Below, piece by piece: positions 24,601 through 29,194 of a DNA stretch of 64,000 nt. The position numbers and the translations under genes were made by a program. Each line of letters opens with the position of its first letter. Within the stretch, counting starts at the first letter, position 1. The stretch comes from Paludibacteraceae bacterium. Its GTDB lineage: Bacteria > Bacteroidota > Bacteroidia > Bacteroidales > Paludibacteraceae. The notes under the pieces were generated by a model, which did no database searches, was not told where the DNA came from, and saw only the letters and a program-made list of their open reading frames with translations. The stretch spans positions 120,722-184,721 of the forward strand of contig JAILLP010000030.1 of the NCBI GenBank assembly GCA_024693065.1. Direction: 5' to 3'.

Positions 24601-27600
24601 AATTCGATATTTCTTGGATTGATGTTCTCTTCGATCAGGTTGCGCTTTTTGTCGAGTCTGTTCCAGATTTGGTCTGTCAGTGTCTCGCTTGAATTGGTGC
24701 TGACGACTTGAATGTTCTCCGCCTTTTGGCCCTTGCAGACAGGATCTGCATTTATGATGGATAGGGTAGGGATTGGATGGATGGTGATGGTATGTTGGCC
24801 CGTACCAGGACATCCCATCTCGTTGTATCCAGTCACTTGGAAGGTTTGTGTCGAACCGATAGGCATCACTGTTACGCTGTCCACCTTGCTGTCGAGACCC
24901 GACCAAAGATATCCTTTGTCCTGTGCGCCTCCAGTGGCTTTCAATTTGGCAGTGTCGCCGAAGCAGACATCCCGTCTTCCTGAGATGGTAATGGTCGGTT
25001 CTTTGAAAACGTGTACCGTCCTAACATTGGAGCCTTCACATCCGTCTTTTGTTCCATAAACGGTGTATTTGATGTCTGTGTTTTGGCTATATTGTGCCTT
25101 CTCGATCAACGGGTTCGCAACTGTGTCAGTGGAGACGGAAGATACGGTTTTTACCCAGCGGTATGTTTCCGCACCTGCGGCAGTCAGGGATATGTTGCTA
25201 TTGTTGCATATGTTGGTGTCACCTGCGATGGTGATGGTTGGGAGAGGTTTGATGTAGACGGTCACTTGCGCCATTTTTTCGCATCCATTAGCGTTTGTTC
25301 CCACCACGTAGTAGGTGGTTGGCTCTGTGATGTTTGATACCCGAATGGTGTCATTTCCTCTCCTTGAAGAAATGTCTGTGTAAGCGGTTAGCTTATTTGA
25401 GGCGGTGTCAGTTTTGCTCTTGTACCACCTGCAATTTGACAGGGCAGTGATGTCACCGTTCTCCTCTACGATGTATGCTCTCAGCGTATCGGTTCCATTT
25501 GGACAAACCTTGCCGTTGTAGGCTTCGGCGATGACCCTTGGCAATGGGTTCACGGTCACCGGGACAAACTCCGTGGAGGAACATTTACCCTTGGTAAGGG
25601 TGACTCCGTATGTGGTGGATGTCTTAGGGGATGCTTGCATGGTGGCTGTCGTTGTTCCGCTCGCATCCGTCCATTTGTATCTGAGCACACTATCTGCGTT
25701 TGTGCTTGTGCCATATACGGTGTTGTCTTTTGCTTTGAGGACGATGCCGTCTCCGTAACATATTGTTGTATTTCCCTCGATCTCAATGTCAGGAACAAGG
25801 TCTTGCTGAACCAATTTCTTTATGGTCGTCTGGCAGGTGACATTGTTATAGTCGTTTTTGACGATTATATGTAATGTGTCGTTTATCGGTTGAATGTTGT
25901 TGGAGTATGGTATTTTGTGGAAGATATGGTCGTTTTCTTCCAATACTTGTGCGGAGTCACCTCCGTAGATGGCGATTCTTACATTTTCACCCTTACAGAT
26001 AGGAGCCAAATCCGGGATGTTAGGGTGAGGTATGTCTCTGACCACGATTTGCTTATCTACGTATGATCTACATCCGTGGATGTTTGTTCCGTAAATTCGG
26101 TACATGTAGTCGTCACTACCGATCCTTGAAGGTGTTTTATGTGTGATGGAGATACTATCCACTTTGTCTCCGTTGCTGGTGGTGTCGGTTGTTCCGATGA
26201 GACTCTCCATCGTGTTGTTGCCGCTTCTGGAAAGACTATACCATTGGTAGCTTTTCTTTTGCGCCTCTCCATCTCCAGCCCCTGTGGCATGAAATATTGT
26301 TGGATCGTTTACGCAGATTTCGTCAGCGCCTTCAATACTCAAGATTGGTTTCTTCATCACGTTGACTTGGATGGAATCCTTGGCGACGCATCCGTTGTTG
26401 GCTTCCGCTGAGATGTAGTAGAGCGTCGTGTCCTGAGGACTCACGGTGTTGTTTTGCGTAGTCTTCAGGTCGCTCCATGTCCAATTCTTGATGCCGAGGT
26501 GAGTCGTCTCGTTTACGGTCAGTTGGGCATTCTCCGCTTCACATATATCGACGTACTTTGGATTGACGGTCATGTCCGAACCATGAGTGGCCGATCCTTC
26601 TACTATTTTTGCGAAAATGGATGGCACAGGTTTGGTGGTTACTTCGAAAGATTTCGTATAGTAGCAGTCATTTTGTGCTCCTGCCTGTAATATTTTGACG
26701 TAGAGATAGGTGTTCGTTTTGGATGGAGTGAAGGTGTATTTTGAGAATTCATATCCCTTGCCTGTCTTTATTGGATTCGCCTCTTCCTCGCTTGTTAAAA
26801 CGCCTAACGTCGCTGTCTCATACCATGAGTAGATATTCTCGGGATCACTGTAGTTGGAGATTTGCAGTGTAGTGGATTCTCCGTGACAGACTTCAGTCAA
26901 ACCGTCTATGCTTATGTCCTCTCTAGGCGATACAGTAATATCTTCTGTGTATTCGTCGTGGCAGCCCTTTTCTGTCTCGATTTCCAACGTCACTCTCCAA
27001 CGTCCTTTGTTTGCTTGGGTGTATTGTAATATATATACAGGGGTACTGTCTTGGTACGCTGTTGTTTTTGTATAGGTGATAGGTGGTTGATCTGTGGATC
27101 CTTCAGGAAGGATTTCGGTGCAGGTCCATTTGTATTCGATGATTGAGTCTGGTTTGATGATGCTGTCGTTTTGTTGTTTGACAGGTGTGATGTAGGATTC
27201 GTTTGTGAATCGTACTTCATTGTCACAGACGATGTCTTTGGAGAATTTTGCGCCAAGTGGGTCTTTCGCCAACTGCACGATGCCAAGAATTTTTGAACAG
27301 GCTTGGTCGTCACCGCTCATCTCGCAGATGTAGTCCATGTTCTCCTGTACGGCGGCGCGGTCTACGTATGCGATGTTTGGATTGTTTGGATCCGTTTCGA
27401 GGGAAACACCTTCACCCGTCTTCCATGTGTAAAAGGTGAATCCTGTTGGTGCGGTGATGGTGATCCTGTTGCTTTCTGGACAGTTGTCGACCAACATCTC
27501 CATCTTTTTGGTCCATGCGGTGAAGTAGCAGTAAGCGCTGTGACCTCCGGCTGTTGGCTTGAGGTAGGCTCTGTACCTTGTATTACAACCCACTTCGTCA

Positions 27601-28868
27601 GAGGACCATCCGTATTCTCCTGCGACTCCATTTTTGTTGTCGATTATTCTCGATGTTTTGTAGCAGTCCAAATATGGAACGCCATTCTTATAGGTTACGG
27701 TTGTATTGTGGTATAGACGCTTACAATTAGAACACATTGGAAGCTCCAATAAACAATCGTGCACCCATACTTCTATGGTTACGGTATCCCCAATGTTTTC
27801 TCGCAAATCGTATACATTAGTCGTCCAATCTTTGTAACGTGCTGGGGTTACGTATCTTGAACCGCTGAAGTGGTTACATCCTTCCCGTACGATTCCCAAG
27901 TCCATTTGTGCGTTGTTTAGGCTCGCTTCATATTCACTGCAGACTGGTTTGACGATTGAACCGCTTCCATTCTTTTTAAGGGTGACGGAGACGGATGTGG
28001 TTGGTCGTTCGTCCGCAATGTGAGCACCTGCTTGGGCTGGTTGAGACGGGTCGTCTGGATCCTCTAGAAAGGCGGCAAATTGGACGTTGAGTAGGGTGCT
28101 GGAATCACTTACAATGTAAGAATACACCATTCTCTCTGCATGGGCACGTCGATAATAACCACGTGGCTCATAACTTGAGTATCTGCACTCCGTTTTTCCT
28201 GATGAACTTCCGATTCTAATCACTTTCTGCCCTGGCTCTAGTCTCGTAGGCATGGTGTAAAACGGGACTTCGACGGGACAGTCTGTTTCGTCCAATTTAT
28301 TGGCGGAATTAGTGTCCCAATAATATTCCCATTCGTAATGTCCTGTGCTATTGTTGTAAACCTGTCTTCTATGTTGATACCATGTTCCTCTATTTACTCC
28401 AGGATCAAGTTCTCGGACTGTGATGATGTCGAATGTTCCTTGCATTCCATTCGCTATTGTGTATTTACCTTTGTTGGGGTAAGTTGTCGAATATGGATTG
28501 GATTCTCTGTTTCCCAACTCATAACTGAGTTCTGTTCCATATCTAACCCATCCGTCATTGTCTTCATCTCCTATATCTCCCGTTTTCCTAGCTTCATAAC
28601 AGTGAAATTTGGATATCTTGTTGACGATTTGCGTCACGTCGAAGTGGTCAGCTCCATAGAATCCATAGTACCTTTTCCAAACGCCCAAAGAATCATCTGT
28701 AAAGGTTGTGGGGAATCCAGCCACTCCGTCTTCAAAACTTAAGTTCGGAGTGCCTTGGTTGATTGCTCCCCATGCGGGTGCACACATACAGGTGCTCGCC
28801 AACAGAATGGTAAATAATATCTTAATATCCTTAATACACTTCATATACATCGACTTTGTTCCTTTCAT
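3666..28868 (-). CDS. Giant T9SS type B Ig/PKD-repeat surface protein (giant 1, 8400 aa)
   Basis: One uninterrupted 8400-codon frame, roughly 0.9 MDa. Parts in order: signal peptide (1 to about 34; ATGs at residues 7 and 9 are alternative starts); N-terminal module (about 36-535) that opens with PNLSFEDG and 'RYYGFYG' and is shared with giant 2; PKD-like domain (about 535-650); about 90 Ig/PKD-like domains (about 653-8222), each with 'xxCxG', a central 'Y.W', 'TTYTV.GTD..GC' and a linker ending in LP, YP or NP; a last PKD-like domain (about 8223-8308); and a T9SS type B sorting domain (8309-8400) starting FWAPNAFTP. No enzyme domain, transmembrane helix or frameshift is seen. Type B cargo is exported through T9SS and stays at the surface or is released. 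An adhesive filament is the natural inference, but no ligand can be named. It lies 326 bp downstream of its paralogue and 70 bp upstream of mutS2. Confidence 0.9.
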   Translation of the reverse strand: MKGTKSMYMKCIKDIKILFTILLASTCMCAPAWGAINQGTPNLSFEDGVAGFPTTFTDDSLGVWKRYYGFYGADHFDVTQIVNKISKFHCYEARKTGDIGDEDNDGWVRYGTELSYELGNRESNPYSTTYPNKGKYTIANGMQGTFDIITVRELDPGVNRGTWYQHRRQVYNNSTGHYEWEYYWDTNSANKLDETDCPVEVPFYTMPTRLEPGQKVIRIGSSSGKTECRYSSYEPRGYYRRAHAERMVYSYIVSDSSTLLNVQFAAFLEDPDDPSQPAQAGAHIADERPTTSVSVTLKKNGSGSIVKPVCSEYEASLNNAQMDLGIVREGCNHFSGSRYVTPARYKDWTTNVYDLRENIGDTVTIEVWVHDCLLELPMCSNCKRLYHNTTVTYKNGVPYLDCYKTSRIIDNKNGVAGEYGWSSDEVGCNTRYRAYLKPTAGGHSAYCYFTAWTKKMEMLVDNCPESNRITITAPTGFTFYTWKTGEGVSLETDPNNPNIAYVDRAAVQENMDYICEMSGDDQACSKILGIVQLAKDPLGAKFSKDIVCDNEVRFTNESYITPVKQQNDSIIKPDSIIEYKWTCTEILPEGSTDQPPITYTKTTAYQDSTPVYILQYTQANKGRWRVTLEIETEKGCHDEYTEDITVSPREDISIDGLTEVCHGESTTLQISNYSDPENIYSWYETATLGVLTSEEEANPIKTGKGYEFSKYTFTPSKTNTYLYVKILQAGAQNDCYYTKSFEVTTKPVPSIFAKIVEGSATHGSDMTVNPKYVDICEAENAQLTVNETTHLGIKNWTWSDLKTTQNNTVSPQDTTLYYISAEANNGCVAKDSIQVNVMKKPILSIEGADEICVNDPTIFHATGAGDGEAQKKSYQWYSLSRSGNNTMESLIGTTDTTSNGDKVDSISITHKTPSRIGSDDYMYRIYGTNIHGCRSYVDKQIVVRDIPHPNIPDLAPICKGENVRIAIYGGDSAQVLEENDHIFHKIPYSNNIQPINDTLHIIVKNDYNNVTCQTTIKKLVQQDLVPDIEIEGNTTICYGDGIVLKAKDNTVYGTSTNADSVLRYKWTDASGTTTATMQASPKTSTTYGVTLTKGKCSSTEFVPVTVNPLPRVIAEAYNGKVCPNGTDTLRAYIVEENGDITALSNCRWYKSKTDTASNKLTAYTDISSRRGNDTIRVSNITEPTTYYVVGTNANGCEKMAQVTVYIKPLPTITIAGDTNICNNSNISLTAAGAETYRWVKTVSSVSTDTVANPLIEKAQYSQNTDIKYTVYGTKDGCEGSNVRTVHVFKEPTITISGRRDVCFGDTAKLKATGGAQDKGYLWSGLDSKVDSVTVMPIGSTQTFQVTGYNEMGCPGTGQHTITIHPIPTLSIINADPVCKGQKAENIQVVSTNSSETLTDQIWNRLDKKRNLIEENINPRNIELSDTTIFQVSAKNSYGCPATTEATIIVYPKPQINVVAPNVCEGEEIVATVDGAATYNWYEGNGASATLTNQTGTKYTKTVQGITSYMFRVIGLENGCSSDPIDTFVQIKAKPTFSIVGDTAYCENDTMRLHVEGISNAQNHLWSTGDTTSSIEKPALMDIRSITLTITNTEGCTNDTTRGIIVKRKPSITIESSHNAVCKGDSVEMTAIYTKDAQSNSLRYQWAKKEKGAADYSSVSRAFNSRRYNIQNDSINPTINETTTFRVEGTEVHNYQLSNSGGYLTCVSSAEKTIVANPIPDVDIMGDTLVCKGLMTNFIAYNKNNNAIIKSWEWESSNFSQGETHNQSYTSSGSVTGRTKYIATAKTVDECTGSDSIIINIYPESKFTIAAEKDYTCENDSFKISAVPDAGNPTGMRYTYQWSPQGGKGETAKGLIYENTQFSLQITDTAGCETEATKTIEFKKLPKLALSANEICEGQTVTINASADEVMDSIQWEWSGKTAIHNLTNQSDRRNDQLDTVIIRQSTTFSVTGTDMNGCVSQPEIIVVDPLMAPDLSITGVNKACAGSNVDLIGATSSEYTIKWYQYSNGQDSVGAEITTLTNSAAASKVTNNGGVLSFESVKIGTHKFIAIISNGSCDTRKSHTIVVTENPTITLLTEVGGNWENKEKVEICAGDSINVKTQDCTNGTGTSSLTYSWNTSSTTSCETTLKPDNDMTCIITVTDEAQCTGRDTLEITVNSNPILTINGKSGGDTTVCAGSNNAQQVSLVAGNGGGNDYTWNEGRIIGTGTNKGEASITVTKDTIITVEGTSLKGCPGTTTYTIKTSPYPVFVTRDTTACIGDYATVKVMEGDADTYEWFWVENGQQKSAKGTNHTAILNAATKNYKLVATKGGCKSDSTAVTVTGYRKPELTVSPNQEICFGQTITLQAGNADSLIVWTKGNGLTDKQNGEASVTPNATGTHKYTVIGYNKLGGCHSDSTVTVTVKAIPSFIVTGDKTICSGNPLTLTAENKNTSDNSVTFNWEWKIGNETKTENNKTTISPTFTNGGTENTTVAINVIASNNIGCTDTVKHIVTVKPSPSFNVPAINVCEGSDAIVTIDGVTSIYWDFDQKTTGSSRVLLNDSIESHKNGKGFAIIGYKNGCGKADTIKDIHINDKPTITFNTSNNITSIGGKDDEGKICLSNATQETVTITANPINNVTWKWNGSINSNTFTPVINATGEMTYTAHATDTITKCESTKQYKLNVLGIPIVRVSDDGGNFYTRNGEGNICEYDSLVLKAKTDGETNESNISYTWEADSNELPTANGKSYTINKSQLTSGTKKITITGINSDQCEGTAQYTLTVKPTPNPQFTLPDRCAGENMTVSISNPERNTRYDWGWGGDNNAENSVSNADHVTQQLHEATIFTVTATNNGCKKDTQITVPVRENPNFVLTPDSISICKNGSHDVNIKVTSAEPYSYAMEGENISSTTAHTFHVHTDKNKSYAITAQKKYSNNLTCRTTKNAVVTVIPNPKPNILSEGAPCVGNTVKWSAIGQNGSSYVWHIGNETYRENGPHTYNNSDIIFSVGGQDNSEISVTITPEFPDITVWVEEYPAHSTEGTTCIGESDRKTLSKEKKPNITTADSTRCKGDGRKTINLTGAKIYRWLNSDGTAYATGSSYTEELTATKTYRVEGTDGNCVDTADITVWVNELPTVLIDAIEGRRCIGDSVTIKAKAQSPSNVHEMNNAGQGFTYMWDNNTSYNKDSLRVGITTTLPQKHTVKVIDNRTGCVDTKDTTITGIPLPNVTISGDNSVCIDTSVALTARVSNKTIEKYDWEVWIGATQLSNNEFETSSAPGNIITVNHVNTTTVNLPYAFVAKATDNDKCVGISDTFYVNNKPNPTLSIKDVEVCKGDLATIKINESDKADYYIWPDGSQGGSQWISNSEITGETTFKLSAVLNDCKKDSTITVTPFELPTLSLKVENGGVDISNNPIVCSNNNNILISGVVGFANGVDTDYRWKWKNIDNITNNLNVSPDKKTSYTLDFTDGKSCRQSASVTVDIKNPEQIQIDGPDFICEGLDGTYTLSGLTNNRYEVSFDEGQSAQATLDYTTGSDQVYIREIKGDVTLSVTGTGGNGCVCQKVTKTIRMTPKPQIQLTVTPNDTVCSGTDVKMSAHVDQGISVKWATLQLGYLDNNQKMINATGSDITEEFRVVATSTNGCVNDSTVKITVHPLPTLTVEGKNVCYGTDTVLVASISGNNNNPTYLWEGENIDGRKDKDSIFVKNIKTDANYKVTATDDNACQKDTTVKVNVYSNPIVGIKRVIDGTDDKKICKGDLLSLTEQNQASSEYRHDWYAVGTTGNELIGNNQALSNVRIEQDSTFRVIVFRTYPLYNLTCKDSADYTIEKKDAPRFTVVPDTVCFGTNAKVYIDQNTATSGVTYNWKGKKSTESEFSERQSGSSSLIIPNVTATDSIKVTGTKESCMHDTTVAVLVHALPSITGLTPAKICIGQDTSFSASITFDKTYNSANAMAAVNGYDWKASKDANSITGSETVSDRQVKVNISPKQTGERGYTLTVTDQNGCVNSDTATLIVSAKPKINISGVTYVCPNMQTTLTVDNGSSFERITWYANDTTTIVGTGSTYSPSIKEKDTTFFVRVNEGSTDGEHCVETKEVTVRVKPMPKITFNGIKTICKGASTRITLIGNSGGTYRWLGEAASLGGASDVNLGPTATTTYKVEAISDGCSKIESVTITVNPLPNVLINGKKANDTTVCLGSLLTLTRGGDAETYQWSNKSTGQTYTPTALTNTNYWLLGTSDKGCKDTARFNVKVEDLPTVRTTGDIYACKGTDVTLSVEDPSNDPNITYTWTLENNTISTSHEALITNVTATNTYTVTKTKYHQEGFTCENTAKQKVIVKENPAITMTPDTSVCKNDHITLTATSPSSTFSWKDVNSTNSSINVQIKSDTTFYVTARKNGCETTDSVEIKMLELPKLTAEVITKANDDTICYNSKAKLVAKASRQSAAAPGSTISFTYTWEMRNIDAVINPGDTAMTLPLTNTMSTYKFPVKVTDERGCVGRDTAKVNVKALPSITIDGKKYICKGKEETYTAIVNNGKKPYSYRWIEGNDTVQNETSNRHNVMMDATQKTIKAHVITDRGCENTSAPFTITQWELPVLSIIGDSILCSGESTIIRVSGAGSDPSKYVWNGRGLTNNATGLSQSINPPYTSFTSGDNIHQYTIKGTDKNGCESDTTFHIRINPRPSVILDSEKDICEKQPVDLKAKTDITSHDIKYEWNTSESSTNALGSDTITVNPTQSTTYRVVTTDLETQCTDTAEKLIEVHKLPIIELEANAIACQGSEVNISASHRGINGTATYTWEDSVAASNIWSAINPSQVNGNKAKINIFDKDVMVRVEVAYNATGQLVCRDTVSKLIAVRDTPNVTLSYEDSLCYGGTQIYKVKADVAQGDETADYYIWPGTTNMTSIAQYVEDTVREVGTYKDTVKAFNRYTQSTTSIMCEQTIPIEFKVNPTPEVKVDGPAFVCTGETVDLTASDTSAYKNIINAVWEKGGVTINTGNMTISESPTKDELYKVTLTNNLNCSATGQYSLSAHTKPRITPKGDTFYCKGAISNVYVNGNNLIYIEWKNKNTNHTIKAGDSTSTTLLRDEDLHLKVKIDGDSSYSVIAYNNQFCKAEGEVAITKKDNPTVELEGPDTICKGSDAVLTASGATTYVWKGLNNTRSTYTEKGLTQSKKFIVTGTTDGCSSSDSMTVSIWDRPTITIFDGTKADTAACFHESIELRAEKESGANISKFEWQGFTGATPAITVTADNEQKYIVYGTDIHGCMDTADITVKVNPLPRFDFTYPAKMCDGKDSVLVANKAELSYLWGAIGDGKTHSFANNAGNTTERITLSDTTTYYALAKDGNGCISDTVKHKILWKPNPQIKISTDSAVCYGSPVALTAEDTVSGSIYQTSFKWLDSRRNVLKENGNNYSSDLLKSATTFTIIGEKEGCSSEVDTTIRIWDLPDVIITDAETQRSDTAQACKDGEVKLIVTVKDAPTPYTYKWDDRSTSPATNNDKDTTLISPKNEGEKHVVLVTDNHGCQNRDTIPVHINALPSFEVNGVADVCSDTTNKLYTTPITIGYPLSYDWYGYVKDSGRDTIITWTENGVQYSSIGRDTIFLPIGADTVLKVKGSYKINGITCYNTKTFEVRAKKTPEIKIKTNDTTICMGDVVTLVVTGNSNRYDWTNDRGDSLNSKKLGQFQLVDTVWQETRYIVEGELDGCKKQDHVTVKVYDLPGIKIQTNTPSICYGDSVVLKAVSTEPTTYHWKITGNQSLLGSDSASLHESPRLTTSYTVLATSTATTCENSDTFEVQVNELPTFSLSADPLVCEGENAIVTAKPDDEGTQLTYNWSDNKNGAFEDVNTHEFKTDSVGTPATLMFSVWAQDPLGCKNKESISIQTKLFPLANIDYPDSICKGNQATMTGKNVAATYTWYTVSGTDSTLLSSATSYTTQAPTFKNGITNEAYFVSKVTMQGCTRDTGFLVSTWKMPEIKINREPSFTICEAFTDTLVATGSDIPLVSPNQVYKWENNAYSHIDSFEIAPTDKTTYHLAGKDSHGCENFDSVTVNLEKRPVFRLESNPSICANDTTIGWIEVKAISSQNLKYTWRTPNGAEVQLYEGKSLSSRHASTYQSGWLPLTKDTTLYVTAKSNTDEGMKGCEEIESLTILADPYPIIDVVKKADTVCVGSSAYLQVSTNIPSTLVWSNGSTNNYIQEIINENKSKFTVTATSEKGGCKSYLDFTVNVWELPTIQPIDTAICYNDSIKLTAVCTKTDPSTSPSEVTYLWNATSTEGATYTTPQLTSAATFIIKVEDKHKCVSTGRANVGINPLPEFSLSLLDPICRGEDARIIGDDINLRYNWNHDADADNYGNLGYSRINPFILSNVNPTGTDTTLTVWAKDKHGCVSNRNITIHVKEYPVLAFKMDTNYVCYGEEKLIYVSGANDGYTWTVNNETSDTKNNYFRLTNVKEEQRIYVTGITNGCETPIDTVVHVWALPNIKIEASKDRLCLNDSLRLRGTNGKSGNYKWIFNGSREDSTDVKVRKIGENTYSLFGKDENGCSNTDSISILVDTLPVIHIDGNDSICVGGIAELTARGAETYVWSDKNNSDIARGKKYNPTINSDTTYTVTGTDGNGCVGSVDIEMTAKAYPVITHHTSTGKDSVCTGNKLTIYINGAESYSWLNENNTDNYITQEFTAPKTFTIEGTTKGCTSTKEINIGLWKLPKPQLDAPSAICFNKEAEISISHNDTQAGREDMPISVKWRHNGSTDYEITDSPSADKWYYATSTDTNGCRNIDSIFVKVNPLPTDLTINGEQAICKDSVVTLQASSQSFDIVRYAWHTQEDGSDTTVYNKHTDQIDLVVTEEATIYVTATDKNTCQYTTSHKVIAKDHPVLVPNAAPYVCDGSRSTISVRGATEYIWDDGSTNSYRTVEIVSDTFFTVKGMANGCESTTDTIRIGKWTLPIISIATENNRAFEICYGQDSLTMIAQGGVPTGYIWNTRDTSAKITVSPLNTTRYEVMGTDEHGCQNKADTIVTVHPLPTISIEGDATMCEKDTITLKANIGDEGAVESYLWNTNLTGWANMEVKKDSQFIELPITTDTHFEVIVTDTFKCWNKAYKDVKMKKYPELTFPSPNPNYVCLGNTATISVEGANSYLWEDGTTQRSFITSPTKDSTYIVAGTTNGCTTIDSVTIYVKQLPIITIEGDGKGENKDSICYSDEINLTASGAGENAQYSWNTGITNDILTVSPLSTTSYTVVGTDEFGCAKDTTFTVGVIPLPSFEIKGQELICQNDTNKIWIEYEDKSLTFEWGGNYEMDGDTIYPKVANNESYLVTATDPYLCSKTKSLAVKVKPYPVLDDDAVKEVCTGSPVKITVTGATEYLWSGDAVGNTFTDTPTQDTIYHVYGTTNGCTTYKEYPITLLPLPIITITGKTHDLCSGQTMPLTADGAKSYIWSTGKASNRIDIRPTSTTEYVVVGTDYKGCEGTDTFLVNVRPLPQISIDGDYAVCEGSDAKLFVVPSGNTSPLKTYIWKYDGNDIGDQDTIYTEINTTQSINLRVIDIYDCEATANTTVKSKPYPKLVVPEEDTVCNERTITLTVAGANAYEWQDNGYPIANETNTLTKEMNTIGSQQFKVRGTTDGCTSEWYDMNVEVVDHPIVNINGDDEVCINEFIKLTASGIHNGTYIWSEGSQGDSIKIKPMATTTYSVIGYDKYGCEGTATKKISVNFPPEISIDGPKNVCLDDGEVNLIVVNNSNDILNYTWDNGSTAQNRRDHITTTTPYWVKAKDRNGCESYTEHTVSITKNPTITLTGNTHVCEDEQIVISAFGTATSYLWSNGTDVNQLNTLAVFNDETAQGNTSTRRFRVYGTLNGCESYVDTTVVIYKKPQLIYEGNTTLCQGEKLEITGYGARLYSWSNGVNTQTLVARPNNNTRYTLIGIGDNECRSAVDIPVTVFRQPEFAISGDRQACRGSSAKLQADGTGITYRWGFGNDDCEDAESGNGASIAVPVVGTETQVFVRAIDVNNCTATKTTKIKTLEPPTLTCNGNTEVCAGESVNLTAQGASSYYWIMGGDTTRGMNFSFRPKENTTVNLHGTLGECSSDMDVYVHAKPAPNVSITSKDTVCKGEDVELIARGALRFFWSTGDSTNSIIKRLQNSMTYTVKGIGYNECSSIVSKTVHVNQLPAVRMFVKKDGCPESETKVDLSARGAKYYTWSSQPAITEIVTSMEDTILGAVITQPTKIIVYGVDENECRSTDTALVEPVPFEPIQFKVSPGVIEHDNPVISMNGFYPQEALWYWDPGDQSETINRMNANYTYPHAGLVDSFVVNVMAVDKHGCEYHGDTTIYIWKDFWAPNAFTPNKDKHNEVFRFRGTEFMTDFHFTIFDRSGRIVFVGDDKDAAWDGTCDGKECGWGVYGYVVNYKSTFRGLDKGGERRGTVTLIR
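3669..3944 (-). other. T9SS type B sorting domain of giant 1
   Basis: These 92 C-terminal residues begin FWAPNAFTP and contain 'IFDRSGRIVF', 'WDGT', 'GWGVYGYVV' and the end TVTLIR. This is the CHU_C/gliding-motility-associated C-terminal pattern. By eye roughly 70 percent of positions are identical to the same domain of giant 2, far more than in most of the array. Confidence 0.9.
4203..26912 (-). repeat. Array of about 90 Ig/PKD-like domains in giant 1
   Basis: Hand count of the Cys-bearing strand (for example EVCHGE, TICYGD, AVCEGS) gives 90 domains of about 84 residues on average. Nearly all have a second Cys in the 'GC' near the domain end. Domains 16-45 and 52-90 cycle through three types: C, with a short '(T)NGC' strand and a 'W.LP' linker; A, with 'GTD..GC' and a 'V.PLP' linker; and B, with 'ATD..GC' and a 'K.YP' linker. 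Copies are diverged at the DNA level. Confidence 0.85.
27264..28763 (-). other. Conserved N-terminal module of giant 1
   Basis: Residues about 36-535 of giant 1. Shared with giant 2 are the opening NLSFE.G and W.RYYG.YG, 'RIGS', an 'AER..Y...V...STLL' stretch, 'DLRE..G..VTIEV...DCL', 'ITAP..F..Y.WK' and 'ENMDY.C.M'. Similar openings are common in Bacteroidales proteins with type B sorting domains. It may be a jelly-roll-like binding domain, but that is inference. The region holds about 18 Cys, unusual for its length. Confidence 0.6.
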
Positions 28869-28949
28869 AAGCAGTTATTTCTTAGCGGTCTACATTGTAG
28901 TCTTTCCACTATAGTTCAATATGCTAAATTAAGTTAAAGTTTTCATTTC

Positions 28950-28979
28950 GCCAATAAATTCTCCCGTTATTTTATTGGC
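28950..28979. promoter_or_regulatory. Inverted repeat upstream of giant 1
   Basis: GCCAATAAA (28950-28958) and TTTATTGGC (28971-28979) are perfect inverted copies separated by 12 nt, about 80-110 nt upstream of giant 1. It could be an operator or a weak hairpin. The 326-bp gap between the giants holds this, the giant 2 terminator and no gene or exact TAnnTTTG box on the minus strand. Confidence 0.4.
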
Positions 28980-29106
28980 AAATTCTATTTATTGTGCGCA
29001 TTATGTGTTGTTTTTTATTTTTATTTTGCTATGTGTATCTTTTTCTGCGCCAGATTCCATTTAAGGGCGAAGTTGGATTGTCATGAAATGTAGTGTTGTA
29101 ATGCAT

Positions 29107-29142
29107 AAACGGCGGTTACCGATTGCTCGATAACCGTCGTTT
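29107..29142 (-). terminator. Terminator hairpin downstream of giant 2
   Basis: The arms AAACGGCGGTTA (29107-29118) and TAACCGTCGTTT (29131-29142) pair over 12 bp with one wobble or mismatch and a 12-nt loop, about 50 nt after the stop of giant 2. The A/T-rich arm ends give a short U-run. It should reduce read-through into giant 1. Confidence 0.65.
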
Positions 29143-29194
29143 TGTGTGTAGATGGAGAAGGAACCTTAAGGAAGCGTTCCTACGAGGAATTTGC

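Noticed and set aside
3736..28868. Many plus-strand frames of 60-190 codons inside the giant genes
   Set aside because: They are shadows of the repeated domains: they recur with the same Cys/Val-rich or Ser-rich make-up and have no promoters or coherent domains.
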